Shown here piece by piece: positions 1-10,043 of a stretch of DNA of 64,000 nt. Each line of letters opens with the position of its first letter. Position 1 is the stretch's first letter. Made by a program: the position numbers and the translations under genes. Source of the stretch: Betaproteobacteria bacterium Ga0077532 (GTDB lineage Bacteria; Pseudomonadota; Gammaproteobacteria; Burkholderiales; Ga0077523). The notes beneath the pieces were generated by a model. The model searched no databases and was not told the origin of the DNA. It was given only the letters and a program-made list of their open reading frames with translations. The stretch covers positions 1-64,000 of the forward strand of contig LNEE01000029.1 in assembly GCA_001464895.1 (NCBI GenBank), written 5' to 3'.

Positions 1-159
1 TGCGCTCGATCCTGCAGCGCTTGCTGCGCGCTGCCGTCCTCACCCCGCCAACCCCGGACCAGTCCATTCGGCGGACTGAGGCTCGTCGCTAATCAGGTCC
101 CCCGTTGATGCGCCACCGACCTTGGAAACTGGCACGCAGTTGTAGGAGAGCGGCCCATG

Positions 160-199
160 GCCGCGAAAGCGATTGGCGCACGGTACGTGCACCAATCGC
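160..199 (-). terminator. Probable terminator after ureC
   Basis: An inverted repeat with 14-base arms (169-182 and 186-199, one mismatch) and a 3-base loop lies about 50 bases past the ureC stop. On the minus strand it is followed by a short T run (TTTCGCGG). The weak T run makes this a moderate call. The rest of 1-249 holds nothing I can support as a gene. Confidence 0.5.
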
Positions 200-249
200 C
201 GCCAGCGCCGCGCCGGAGGGGGTTCTCTCAAGCCCCCGGCACCCGCCCC

Positions 250-1952
<1,703 letters not shown>

Positions 1953-1956
<4 letters not shown>

Positions 1957-2264
1957 GGCTCCAGCCTCCCGGCGACGCGGCCCTGGAAGCCGTGGACGAT
2001 GCGGTCACCGGCGTAGGCCACGAGCGTGACCTCGCGCGTCTGACCCGGCTCGAAGCGCACCGCGGTGCCGGCCGGGATGTCGAGGCGCATGCCCCGCGCT
2101 GCCGAGCGATCGAAGGCGAGCGCGTCGTTGGTTTCGAAGAAGTGGTAGTGCGAACCGACCTGCACGGGGCGATCGCCACCGTTCGTGACCGACAGCGTCA
2201 CGGTGGGGCGACCGGCATTGAGTTCGATGTGGCCGGGGGCTGTCCTGACTTCACCAGGGATCAT
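1953..2264 (-). CDS. ureB: Urease subunit beta
   Basis: Structural beta subunit of urease, 103 residues from the ATG at 2264 (MIPGEVR...), which is the conserved N-terminus of the family. The open frame runs on upstream to 2342, but that part is arginine/proline-rich and unlike UreB, so I reject the longer start. The conserved segment [11 protein letters not shown] is present. It sits between ureA and ureC and is coupled to ureC by an ATGA overlap. The separate gamma, beta and alpha genes show the three-subunit bacterial layout rather than the fused Helicobacter type. Confidence 0.97.
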
Positions 2265-2352
2265 GGCTTGCGCGCTCCGTTGGCGGATGATCGGCGGGGG
2301 TGGCGGGAGAGCGCGCGCGGACCGCGCCGACGCTGCCGGCACCGCCCGGACT

Positions 2353-2655
2353 TCACGGGATGGGGTTGTGGACCGTCACCAGCTTGGTGCCGTCGGGAAA
2401 CGTGGCCTCCACCTGGATGTCGGGGATCAGCTCCGGCACGCCTTCCATGACCTCGTCGCGGGCGAGCAACGTGGTGCCGTAGCTCATGAGATCGGCGACA
2501 GAACGGCCATCTCGCGCGCCTTCCATGACGCCAGCCGTGATGAATGCCACGGCCTCGGGGTAGTTCAGCTTCAGGCCGCGCGCCTTGCGCCGTTCGGCGA
2601 GCAGGGCGGCGGTGAAGATCAGCAGCTTGTCCTTGTCTCTCGGGGACAGATCCAT
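2353..2655 (-). CDS. ureA: Urease subunit gamma
   Basis: Smallest structural subunit of urease. The 100-residue length and the sequence ([14 protein letters not shown] near the start, NYPEAVAFI and [18 protein letters not shown] further on) match the family along its length. It starts only 65 bases after urtE. Many betaproteobacteria carry ureD between the urea transporter and ureA, and here that gene is absent. Confidence 0.97.
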   Translation of the reverse strand: MDLSPRDKDKLLIFTAALLAERRKARGLKLNYPEAVAFITAGVMEGARDGRSVADLMSYGTTLLARDEVMEGVPELIPDIQVEATFPDGTKLVTVHNPIP

Positions 2656-2720
2656 CGTTCCGGACTCCAGGCGTCGGTGAACCTCGGGACAGAAAATGGA
2701 GACCCCATCCGGGATCCCGA

Positions 2721-3419
2721 CTACACGGCGAGCAGCGAGCGCACGTTCTCGCGCTCCATCTCCTCACCCGCTCCGCTTTTTACCACGACGCCCCGGTTGA
2801 GGACCACGTAGTGATCAGCAAGATCGCGCGCGAAGTCGTAGTACTGCTCGACGAGCAGGATCGCCATGTCGCCGCGCTGCGCGAGCTTGCGGATCGCGCG
2901 CTCGATGTCCTTGATGATCGACGGCTGGATGCCTTCCGTCGGCTCGTCGAGGATCAGCACCCGCGGCCGCATCGCGAGCGCGCGACCGATGGCGAGCTGC
3001 TGTTGCTGACCACCGGAGAGATCGCCACCGCGCCGCTGCCGCATGTCGTTCAGCACGGGGAACATCTCCCAGATCTCGGGCGGGAGGTCCTTCAATGCGC
3101 CGGAAGGCTTGCCCGCCAGGCCCATGAGCAGGTTCTCCTCGACGCTCAACCGCGGAAAGATCTCGCGGCCCTGCGGGACGTAGCCCACGCCGAGCCGGGC
3201 TCGCGCGTAGGGCGAGAGCGTGGTGATGTCCTGCCCTTCCAACGTGATCTTCCCGGAGCGGACCTTCTCGACGCCCATCAGGCACTTCAGCAGCGTCGTC
3301 TTGCCGACGCCGTTGCGGCCGAGAAGCGTCGTGACGGCACCCACCGGAACGTCGAACGAGACATCGCGCAACGTGTGGCTGCTGCCGTAGTAATGGTCGA
3401 GATGCGAGAGGCTCAGCAT
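2721..3419 (-). CDS. urtE: Urea ABC transporter ATPase UrtE
   Basis: One of two cytoplasmic ATPases of the high-affinity urea transporter (HAAT family). It has 232 residues with Walker [10 protein letters not shown] (about 34-42), Q-loop QGREIFP, signature [15 protein letters not shown], Walker [11 protein letters not shown] and switch EQYYDFA; the EQYYDFA segment is typical of UrtE rather than LivF. It lies 24 bases after urtD, last of the transporter genes and ahead of ureA. Confidence 0.95.
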   Translation of the reverse strand: MLSLSHLDHYYGSSHTLRDVSFDVPVGAVTTLLGRNGVGKTTLLKCLMGVEKVRSGKITLEGQDITTLSPYARARLGVGYVPQGREIFPRLSVEENLLMGLAGKPSGALKDLPPEIWEMFPVLNDMRQRRGGDLSGGQQQQLAIGRALAMRPRVLILDEPTEGIQPSIIKDIERAIRKLAQRGDMAILLVEQYYDFARDLADHYVVLNRGVVVKSGAGEEMERENVRSLLAV

Positions 3420-3443
3420 GGGGCGTCTCCCGAGCGCAGGTGG

Positions 3444-4268
3444 CTAGCGTCCAAGGTACACCTCGATCACGCGGTCGTTGTTCTTCACCTCGTCCAGCGT
3501 GCCTTCCGCCAGGACCGAGCCCTCGTGCAGTACCGTCACCGTCTTGGCGATCGTGCCGATGAAGTCCATGTCGTGCTCGACGACGATGAGTGTGTGGCTG
3601 CCAGCCAGCGTGAGGAAAAGCTCGGCGGTGCGCGCCGTCTCGTGATCGGTCATGCCGGCTGCGGGCTCGTCGAGCAGCAGCAGCTTGGGTTCCTGCATGA
3701 GCAGCATCCCGATCTCGAGCCATTGCTTCTGTCCGTGCGACAGCGTGCCCGCCGGGCGACCGGCCTCGTCCTGCAGGCGGATCATCTCGAGCGTCTCGCC
3801 GATGTGCGCGAGGTCCTCGCCCGACAGCTTCGCGCGAAGACTCGCGCGGACGCGCTTGTCCGTCTTCATCGCGAGTTCCAGGTTCTCGACCACGGAGAGG
3901 TTCTCGAACACCGTGGGCTTCTGGAACTTGCGGCCGATGCCCTCGTGGGCGATCTCCGCCTCGGTGAGCCGCGTGAGGTCGATGGTCTGGCCGAAGTAGG
4001 CGGTCCCCTCGTCGGGACGAGTCTTGCCGGTGATGACGTCCATCATGGTCGTCTTGCCGGCCCCGTTGGGCCCGATGATGCAGCGCAGTTCACCCGTCTC
4101 GATGGTGAGCGTCAGCTTGTTGAGCGCACGGAAGCCGTCGAAGCTGACACCGATGTCCTCGAGATACAGGATCGGGCCGTGGCTCGTGTCGACGCCCTTG
4201 CCCATCATCCGGCCCTGCGAGGTGGTGCCGCTCTTCAGCTCGTCGGTGATGTCGATGGCCGGGTTCAT
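3444..4268 (-). CDS. urtD: Urea ABC transporter ATPase UrtD
   Basis: Second ATPase of the urea transporter, 274 residues from the ATG at 4268 (MNPAIDITDELK). The open frame extends further upstream but overlaps urtC there, so the ATG that overlaps the urtC stop by four bases is chosen. Walker A GPNGAGKTT, signature LSHGQKQWLEIGMLL (the LSHGQ variant usual in UrtD and LivG) and Walker B LLLLDEPAAG are present. Confidence 0.95.
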   Translation of the reverse strand: MNPAIDITDELKSGTTSQGRMMGKGVDTSHGPILYLEDIGVSFDGFRALNKLTLTIETGELRCIIGPNGAGKTTMMDVITGKTRPDEGTAYFGQTIDLTRLTEAEIAHEGIGRKFQKPTVFENLSVVENLELAMKTDKRVRASLRAKLSGEDLAHIGETLEMIRLQDEAGRPAGTLSHGQKQWLEIGMLLMQEPKLLLLDEPAAGMTDHETARTAELFLTLAGSHTLIVVEHDMDFIGTIAKTVTVLHEGSVLAEGTLDEVKNNDRVIEVYLGR

Positions 4269-5377
4269 TTGGCGGCGCCCCCCTTCGTTCTGCGGTTGAT
4301 CCAGCCCGCGATGCCGTGCGGCAGGAAGAGCGTGACGGCGACGAACAGGATGCCCAGGAAGAACAGCCAGTACTCGGGGAACGACTGCGTGAAGAAGCTC
4401 TTCGCGCCGTTGACGACGCCGGCGCCGATGATCGGACCGAGCAGCGTGCCGCGCCCGCCCACCGCCACCCAGATCGCGATCTCGATGGAGTTCGCGGCGG
4501 ACATCTCGCTGGGGTTGATGATGCCGACCTGCGGAACGTACAGCGCCCCCGCGATGCCGCAGAGCACGGCAGACAACGTCCAGATCGAGAGCTTGTACCA
4601 GAGCGGGTTGTAGCCGGAGAACATCAGCCGGCTCTCGGAATCGCGGATCGCCGTCAGCACGCGCCCGAACTTCGAACGCACGAGGGCCCGCGTCAGGATC
4701 AGGCACCCGGCGAGGTACAACCCCGACAGGCCGAACAGCGCGGCGCGGGTGCTCGGGTCCGAGATGCGGAATCCGAGAATGCGCTTGAAGTCGGTGAACC
4801 CGTTGTTGCCGCCGAAGCCCGTGTCGTTGCGGAAGAAGAGCAGCATGAAGGCGAAGGTGAGCGCCTGCGTGATGATCGAGAAGTACACGCCCTTGATCCG
4901 CGAGCGGAAGGCGAAGTAGCCGAACACGAACGCAAGCAGCCCGGGCACGAGGATCACGAGCAGCGCCGCGTACCAGAAGTGGTCGGTGAACGACCAGTAC
5001 CAGGGGTATGACTTCCAGTCGAGGAACACCATGAAGTCCGGCAGGTCGCTCTGGTACTGGCCCTCGCGCCCGATCATCCGCATGAGATACATGCCGAAGG
5101 CGTAGCCGCCGAGCGCGAAGAACACGCCGTGGCCCAGGCTGAGAATGCCGGTGTAGCCCCAGATGAGGTTCATCGCGACGGCCACCACGCAGTAGCACAT
5201 GATCTTGCCGATCAGCGTGACGAAGTAGGCCGACAGGTGGAACGGGCTCGACTCCGGTACCGCGAGGAACAGCACCGGGACGAGCACGGCCACCGCGAGC
5301 ACGAAGGCGATGAGCGCCGCCCATCCCTTGCCGGTGAAGAGAGGCTCGACGCCCGGGATCTTGAAGGTTGTCGTCAT
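4265..5377 (-). CDS. urtC: Urea ABC transporter permease UrtC
   Basis: Inner-membrane permease of the urea transporter, 370 residues, LivM-like, with about ten hydrophobic segments starting near residue 18. Conserved permease segments include GYTGILSLGHGVFFALGGYA and FGRVLTAIRDSESRLMFSGYN. It begins one base after the urtB stop and overlaps urtD by four bases, in keeping with a UrtB-UrtC heterodimer made from one message. Confidence 0.95.
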   Translation of the reverse strand: MTTTFKIPGVEPLFTGKGWAALIAFVLAVAVLVPVLFLAVPESSPFHLSAYFVTLIGKIMCYCVVAVAMNLIWGYTGILSLGHGVFFALGGYAFGMYLMRMIGREGQYQSDLPDFMVFLDWKSYPWYWSFTDHFWYAALLVILVPGLLAFVFGYFAFRSRIKGVYFSIITQALTFAFMLLFFRNDTGFGGNNGFTDFKRILGFRISDPSTRAALFGLSGLYLAGCLILTRALVRSKFGRVLTAIRDSESRLMFSGYNPLWYKLSIWTLSAVLCGIAGALYVPQVGIINPSEMSAANSIEIAIWVAVGGRGTLLGPIIGAGVVNGAKSFFTQSFPEYWLFFLGILFVAVTLFLPHGIAGWINRRTKGGAAK

Positions 5378-5378
5378 C

Positions 5379-7010
5379 TCAGGCCTCCACGGACCGGCCC
5401 TTCAGGGCGAACAGCCCCTGAGGACGCTTCTGGATGAACGCGATGATGAGCACGAGGATCAGGATCTTCGTGGGCACGGCGCCGACGAACGGCTCCAGGA
5501 ACTTGGCGGCGACGCCCAGACCCAGCGCCGCGTACACGGTCCCGATCAGTTGGCCCACGCCGCCCAGCACCACCACCATGAACGAATCGATGATGTAGCT
5601 CTGGCCGAGATCGGGGCCGACGTTGCCCACCTGCGAGAGAGCGCATCCGGCGAGACCGCCGATGCCCGATCCGAGACCGAACGCCATCAGGTCCACGCGC
5701 CCGGTGTGCACGCCCATGCACGAAGCCATTGCCCGGTTCTGCGTCACGCTGCGCACGAAGAGGCCGAGGCGCGTGCGGGTCAGCATCAACCACACGAGCA
5801 CGAGCACGACGACCGAGAAGGCGATGATCACGATGCGGTTGTAGGGCAGCACGAGGCTGGAGAGCTCGATGCCGCCGCTCATCCAGCTGGGATTCGCCAC
5901 CTCGACGTTCTGCGCGCCGAAGAGCGTGCGGACGAGCTGGATCAGGAAGAGGCTGATGCCCCAGGTGGCGAGAAGCGTCTCGAGCGGCCGCCCGTAGAGC
6001 CAGCGGATGACCGTGCGCTCCAGCGCCATGCCGACGAGGGCCGCCGCGAGGAAGGCAACGGGAAGCGCTGCGGGCAGGTACCAGTCGATGGCATCCGGGA
6101 AGTGGGTGCGGAACACCTGCTGCGTGGCGTAGGTGGCGTACGCGCCGATCATCAGCATCTCGCCGTGGGCCATGTTGATGACGCCGAGCAGGCCGTACGT
6201 GATCGCGAGTCCGAGCGCGGCCAGCAGCAGGATGCTGCCGAGGCTGACGCCCGCGAACAGGCGGCCAGCGTAGTCGTACGCAAGGAGACGGCGTTCGACG
6301 GCCCCCATCGCGGTGGCGGCAGCCTCGCGTACCTGGAGATCGGACTCGCGCCACTCGCCGGCGTCGGTCTTCTCGATGAGCGGCTGCAGCAGCGTCTTCA
6401 CCTTGCCGTCGCGGGCCTCGGCCAGCACGGCGATCGCCTCGAGACGGCGCTTCGGGTCGGTGCTCACGAGCTTCGCAGCCGCCTCGGATTGGCGCAGCAC
6501 CTCGCGGATCTCCGGCACCGTCTCGGCAGCGAGGGCCTTGGCGATCACCGGGAGCACGGCCTCGGTGGGCTCGATACCGCGGGCGGCCGCAAGGCGCTCC
6601 TTCGGGTCCTTCGACAGGATGCGCAGCACCGCAACGGCGGACTCCACTTGCGCGCGGAGACGGTTGTTGATGGTGACCTTTTCGAGGTCGTCGGGCTCGC
6701 TGTCGAGCGGCTGACCCGTCAGCGCATCGATGAAGCTGCCGCGCTCCTTGATGACGTACTGCTTGGAGGGCGTGACGCGAAGAAGCCCGTCGCGAAGGGC
6801 CGAAAGAAAGGCGAGCGCCTGCGGATCACCCGAGGCGGCGATCGCCTCGATGGCCGCAGCGCGATCCGAGGATTCCTCGGAGAGCAGACCTGCAGCGGTG
6901 GCGCCATCGACCGCGGCGCCAGCATGGCCGGACAGAAGCATGGCAAACGTCAGCGCCAGCAGCGCGCAGACGCGATGCCACCGCTCCCGGAATGTCGGGA
7001 TGGTAGGCAC
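5379..7010 (-). CDS. urtB: Urea ABC transporter permease UrtB
   Basis: LivH-like permease of the urea transporter. A GTG at 7010 is taken as start because AGGGG lies seven bases before it; a GTG at 7034 in the same frame has no such site. The 543-residue product has a signal sequence (about 1-33), an alpha-helical HEAT-like periplasmic stretch (about 34-245) and then the membrane permease with GVINMAHGEMLMIGAYATY. The long N-terminal extension is common in proteobacterial UrtB and absent from LivH. Confidence 0.93.
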   Translation of the reverse strand: MPTIPTFRERWHRVCALLALTFAMLLSGHAGAAVDGATAAGLLSEESSDRAAAIEAIAASGDPQALAFLSALRDGLLRVTPSKQYVIKERGSFIDALTGQPLDSEPDDLEKVTINNRLRAQVESAVAVLRILSKDPKERLAAARGIEPTEAVLPVIAKALAAETVPEIREVLRQSEAAAKLVSTDPKRRLEAIAVLAEARDGKVKTLLQPLIEKTDAGEWRESDLQVREAAATAMGAVERRLLAYDYAGRLFAGVSLGSILLLAALGLAITYGLLGVINMAHGEMLMIGAYATYATQQVFRTHFPDAIDWYLPAALPVAFLAAALVGMALERTVIRWLYGRPLETLLATWGISLFLIQLVRTLFGAQNVEVANPSWMSGGIELSSLVLPYNRIVIIAFSVVVLVLVWLMLTRTRLGLFVRSVTQNRAMASCMGVHTGRVDLMAFGLGSGIGGLAGCALSQVGNVGPDLGQSYIIDSFMVVVLGGVGQLIGTVYAALGLGVAAKFLEPFVGAVPTKILILVLIIAFIQKRPQGLFALKGRSVEA

Positions 7011-7079
7011 GATTTCCCCTGTGACGATCCGCACGCCGCCAACCGGCGCGCGGATCCGTCATTTTCGAACTCCGTAACG

Positions 7080-7101
7080 GGGAGGCACCGGGGTGCCTCC
7101 C
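7080..7101 (-). promoter_or_regulatory. Hairpin between urtA and urtB
   Basis: A perfect 10-base inverted repeat (gggaggcacc/ggtgcctccc) with a 2-base centre lies 27 bases after the urtA stop, in the 117-base urtA-urtB gap. No T run follows on the minus strand. It is therefore more likely an mRNA-stabilising or partly attenuating hairpin than a full terminator. Such elements commonly keep binding-protein levels above permease levels. Confidence 0.55.
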
Positions 7102-7127
7102 ATCTCGGCGCATTGCGCGCCGTTCGC

Positions 7128-8384
7128 TCAGAGCTTCTGCTTGTTTTCGTTACCAGCGATGAACGGGCTCCACGGCTGCGCGCGGATCGGACCCTTCGTC
7201 GCCCATACCACGTCGAACTGACCGTCATCCTGCACTTCACCGATCATCACCGGCTTGTGGAGGTGATGGTTGGTCTCGTCCATCTTCAGCACGAAGCCGG
7301 ACGGGGCCTTGAACGTCTGGCCGGCCATCGCCTTGCGGACCTTGTCGACGTCGACGGAACCCGCCTTCTTCGCAGCCTGCGCCCACATGTGGATACCGAC
7401 GTACGTGGCTTCCATCGGGTCGTTGGTCACGACGGTGTCGAGGTTCGGCACGTTATTGGCCTTGGCCCACGCCTTGTATTGCTTGATGAAGGCGGTGTTC
7501 TGCGGGTTCTTCACCGACATGAAGTAGTTCCATGCGGCCAGGTGACCCACCAGCGGCTTCGTGTCGACGCCACGCAGTTCTTCCTCACCCACCGAGAAGG
7601 CGACGACCGGCACGTCGGTGGCCTTCAGGCCCTGGTTGCCCAGTTCCTTGTAGAAGGGCACGTTGGAGTCGCCGTTGATGGTGGAGATCACTGCCGTCTT
7701 CTTGCCCTCGCCGGCGAACTTCTTGATCTTCGCGATGATGGTCTGGTAGTCGCTGTGACCGAAGGGCGTGTAGTCCTCCATGATGTCGGCTTCGGCGATA
7801 CCCTTGCTCTTCAGGAACGCCCGAAGAATCTTGTTCGTCGTGCGCGGGTACACGTAGTCGGTGCCGAGGAGCACGAAGCGCTTGGCGGAGCCGCCGTCCT
7901 TGCTCATCAGGTACTCGACGGCGGGGATGGCCTGCTGGTTCGGAGCCGCGCCGGTGTAGAAGACGTTCTGGGACAGTTCCTCACCCTCGTACTGCACCGG
8001 ATAGAACAGCAGGCTGTTCAGTTCCTCGAACACCGGCAGCACGGACTTGCGCGACACGGACGTCCAGCAGCCGAAGACGACGGACACCTTGTCCTGCGTG
8101 ATCAGCTGACGGGCCTTCTCGGCGAACAGCGGCCAGTTGGAGGCGGGGTCGACGACGACGGCCTCGAGCTTCTTGCCGAGCACGCCGCCGGCGGCGTTGA
8201 TCTCGTCGATGGTCATGAGGACGGTGTTCTTCAGCGCGGTCTCGCTGATGGCCATGGTGCCGGACAGAGAATGCAACACACCCACCTTGATCGTGTCGGC
8301 GGCGGACGTGACTCCGGCCGCGGACAGCAGCAGTGCGCCGGCAACGGCAGCGACGCCGGCCTTCAGGACGTGACGACGGTTCAT
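7128..8384 (-). CDS. urtA: Urea ABC transporter substrate-binding protein UrtA
   Basis: Periplasmic urea-binding protein of the HAAT transporter, 418 residues from the ATG at 8384, preceded by GGGAG. The open frame runs on to 8666 through the promoter region, so the upstream part is rejected. The N-terminus MNRRHVLKAGVAAVAGALLL is a signal peptide with a twin-arginine-like RR pair and an AADT cleavage region. The mature part has IKVGVLHSLSGTMAISE and YPVQYEGEE, typical of UrtA. It is the first gene of the urt-ure run. Confidence 0.96.
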   Translation of the reverse strand: MNRRHVLKAGVAAVAGALLLSAAGVTSAADTIKVGVLHSLSGTMAISETALKNTVLMTIDEINAAGGVLGKKLEAVVVDPASNWPLFAEKARQLITQDKVSVVFGCWTSVSRKSVLPVFEELNSLLFYPVQYEGEELSQNVFYTGAAPNQQAIPAVEYLMSKDGGSAKRFVLLGTDYVYPRTTNKILRAFLKSKGIAEADIMEDYTPFGHSDYQTIIAKIKKFAGEGKKTAVISTINGDSNVPFYKELGNQGLKATDVPVVAFSVGEEELRGVDTKPLVGHLAAWNYFMSVKNPQNTAFIKQYKAWAKANNVPNLDTVVTNDPMEATYVGIHMWAQAAKKAGSVDVDKVRKAMAGQTFKAPSGFVLKMDETNHHLHKPVMIGEVQDDGQFDVVWATKGPIRAQPWSPFIAGNENKQKL

Positions 8385-8485
8385 TGGTATTGACTCCCAG
8401 TTGAGATGGTTGGTGTAGCAAGGGATCCGGTTTCCCCTGGGCGGCGCACTGCGCTGCCAGCCGGATCGCTCGACCAACCTCTTCC

Positions 8486-8500
8486 GCAATCGATGTGCCA
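8486..8500 (-). promoter_or_regulatory. Sigma-54 promoter of urt-ure operon
   Basis: On the minus strand the sequence reads TGGCAC-ATCGA-TTGC. This is a full -24/-12 match with exactly ten bases between the invariant GG and GC. The predicted start site is near 8475, giving a leader of about 90 bases to urtA. Sigma-54 control of urea genes under nitrogen limitation is well known in proteobacteria. Confidence 0.85.
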
Positions 8501-8599
8501 CGACATTGGCAATCCCCCGAAACCCGCACCGTTGCTGACGCTTCAGCCAATCGATGTTTGCGAGGCAGCCAATCCCATGCACTGCATCGGGTCGTTGAC

Positions 8600-8614
8600 G
8601 CACTGTTGCAATGC
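8600..8614 (-). promoter_or_regulatory. Possible second NtrC site (degenerate)
   Basis: gcac-N7-atgc matches one half of the NtrC consensus GCAC-N7-GTGC, with one mismatch in the other half. Its centre is 32 bases from the centre of the stronger site at 8630-8648, which is three helical turns on the same face of the DNA. That is also the spacing of the paired NtrC sites before enterobacterial glnA. Confidence 0.5.
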
Positions 8615-8629
8615 GGAAAAACTCCGGGG

Positions 8630-8648
8630 ACGCACCGCGGCGGTGCGT
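8630..8648 (-). promoter_or_regulatory. NtrC-type enhancer site
   Basis: acgcacc-gcggc-ggtgcgt is a perfect 7+5+7 palindrome containing GCACC-N5-GGTGC, the NtrC recognition pattern. It lies about 140 bases upstream of the -24 element of the urtA promoter, a usual distance for an NtrC enhancer. Confidence 0.7.
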
Positions 8649-8691
8649 GCATCGAACCAAGGTCAATCACCCCCGCCCCGAAGATCGCGGA

Positions 8692-8727
8692 CACCGAAAA
8701 CGCGACAGCCGGCGATAGCCGGCTGTC
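8692..8727 (-). terminator. Intrinsic terminator after the 8785-9057 gene
   Basis: A perfect 10-base stem (8704-8713 with 8718-8727) and a GATA/TATC loop lie 58 bases past the stop. On the minus strand the stem is followed by GCGTTTTCGG. It separates this gene group from the urt-ure promoter region. Apart from the promoter, NtrC-type sites and terminator, 8385-8784 holds nothing else recognisable. Confidence 0.7.
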
Positions 8728-8784
8728 GGGAACATGGAAGGTGGCGTTCGTGGACGCTGTGCAAGCGGGCCGCGCCCGCGTCGT

Positions 8785-9057
8785 TCAGGCCGAGCGGCCC
8801 GACGCCTTGTCGAGATCCTTTTCCACGAGGGGACGCACGAGTTCGAGGGCCTCGCGCAGGAGTTCCTCGGGAAGGGTGTCGAGGGACTTCGCGAGGACAT
8901 CCGCGGCATCGTAGGCGGCTTCGGGAAGTTCGTCGGCACTCAGATTCGCGAAGAAGACCGAGGCTGCGCCGATCGTGCGCAGAAGGATCTCGCGCTCACT
9001 CATGAGGGCCTCGATCTCGGCGACGAGACCGACGCCATCATCGTTGGTACGGGCCAT
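8785..9057 (-). CDS. Small conserved helical protein, unknown function
   Basis: 90 residues from the ATG at 9057, preceded by GGAG about seven bases away; an in-frame start at 9114 lacks a ribosome site. The product is acidic and predicted largely helical (EIEALMSEREILLRTIG, LPEELLREALELVRPLVEK), with no signal or membrane segment. I do not recognise a family. It is first of a minus-strand group of small genes and is followed by an intrinsic terminator, which supports it being real. Confidence 0.6.
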   Translation of the reverse strand: MARTNDDGVGLVAEIEALMSEREILLRTIGAASVFFANLSADELPEAAYDAADVLAKSLDTLPEELLREALELVRPLVEKDLDKASGRSA

Positions 9058-9154
9058 GGGGCGCTCCGGGCGTGGGTTGAACGAACCGAATCTTGCCACA
9101 CGGATGCTCGTCACCGGTGCATCCCGGACGCGTACGGCCGGCGATGCGGCGCTC

Positions 9155-9493
9155 TCAGCGTAGGTTCACCACGTTGTCGTAGGCGGGCGGACGCGCGACG
9201 GGAGCGATATGAACGGCGAGGACGCGACGGCCGAGCAGCGTGACGCTGCCCTTGCGCCGATCGCTGCCGGTCTCGCTGTACTCGAAGTCGTAGACGCGAT
9301 GCACCCGCAGACGTCCGTCGTCATCGCGTCCGAACCGCAGGCGCGACTGCGCAACGGTCCAGTCGAGGAACTGGAGCCCCTCGGCCTCGCATGCACGCTG
9401 TCCGGCGGCGAGCGCGACCTCGCGGGCGCCGAGCGTGTCGATCCAGAACCAGCCGATGGCAACGGCCACGACCAGGGCGAGCAGTTCGATCAT
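9155..9493 (-). CDS. DUF3301 family membrane-anchored protein
   Basis: 112 residues starting with one membrane segment (MIELLALVVAVAIGWFWID), then a soluble part containing ACEAEGLQFLDWTVA and RRVYDFEYSETGSDRRKGSVTLLGRR-like sequence. This layout is typical of the DUF3301 family found in beta- and gammaproteobacteria. The cysteine in the C-E-x-E-G-L-Q-x-L-D stretch is a family hallmark. Function is unknown. Confidence 0.8.
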   Translation of the reverse strand: MIELLALVVAVAIGWFWIDTLGAREVALAAGQRACEAEGLQFLDWTVAQSRLRFGRDDDGRLRVHRVYDFEYSETGSDRRKGSVTLLGRRVLAVHIAPVARPPAYDNVVNLR

Positions 9494-9545
9494 CGGGGAC
9501 TCTCTGGCAGTGACGTGTCGGATTGCGGGGGTCGAATGGCAGTCG

Positions 9546-10043
9546 TCACGAGCCGTCGTCCTCGATGCCGACCGACACCAGAACCGGCTTCAGCACGCGG
9601 ACGGCTTCCGCGGGCGCGATGCCCACGAGGTAGCCGCGCTTGCCGCCGTTGATGTAGATGCGTGGGAGATCGAGGATCGTGCGCTCCATGTAGACGGGCA
9701 TGGGCTTGCGGGTGCCGAAGGGCGACGTGCCGCCGACCATGTAACCCGAGTGCCGGTTCGCCGTCTCGGGATTGCACGGCTGTATCGTCTTCACACCGAT
9801 GGTGCGCGCGAGTTCCTTGGTGGACACCTTGCGATCGCCGTGCATCAGCACGACCAGCGGCCGCCTGGCGTCGTCCTCCATGACGAGCGTCTTCACGACG
9901 GCATGCTCGTCGACACCAAGCTCCCGGGCGGAGACGGCGGTCCCCCCACGCTCCTCGTAGTCGTAGAGATGATCGGTGAAGGCCACGCTGTGATCGCGCA
10001 GCATCCGCACCGCTGGAGAGACAGGAGTCTTGTCCTTGGCCAT
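9546..10043 (-). CDS. ybaK: Cys-tRNA(Pro) deacylase, YbaK/EbsC family
   Basis: Editing enzyme that removes cysteine mis-attached to tRNA(Pro). 165 residues, the usual length. Family features seen are VVKTLVMEDD, LVVLMHGDRKVSTKELAR and the substrate-pocket segment GGTSPFGTRKPMPVY. Its ATG shares one base with the stop of the NUDIX gene upstream (TGATG), so the two are probably translated together. Confidence 0.92.
   Translation of the reverse strand: MAKDKTPVSPAVRMLRDHSVAFTDHLYDYEERGGTAVSARELGVDEHAVVKTLVMEDDARRPLVVLMHGDRKVSTKELARTIGVKTIQPCNPETANRHSGYMVGGTSPFGTRKPMPVYMERTILDLPRIYINGGKRGYLVGIAPAEAVRVLKPVLVSVGIEDDGS

Noticed and set aside
40..231. 63-residue minus-strand ORF after ureC, considered as a urease accessory fragment
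   Set aside because: No likeness to UreD, UreE, UreF or UreG; it overlaps the terminator-like hairpin.
5310..8393. 1027-residue plus-strand open frame across urtC, urtB and urtA
   Set aside because: Crosses three intact genes and the gaps between them; composition is typical of an antisense shadow.
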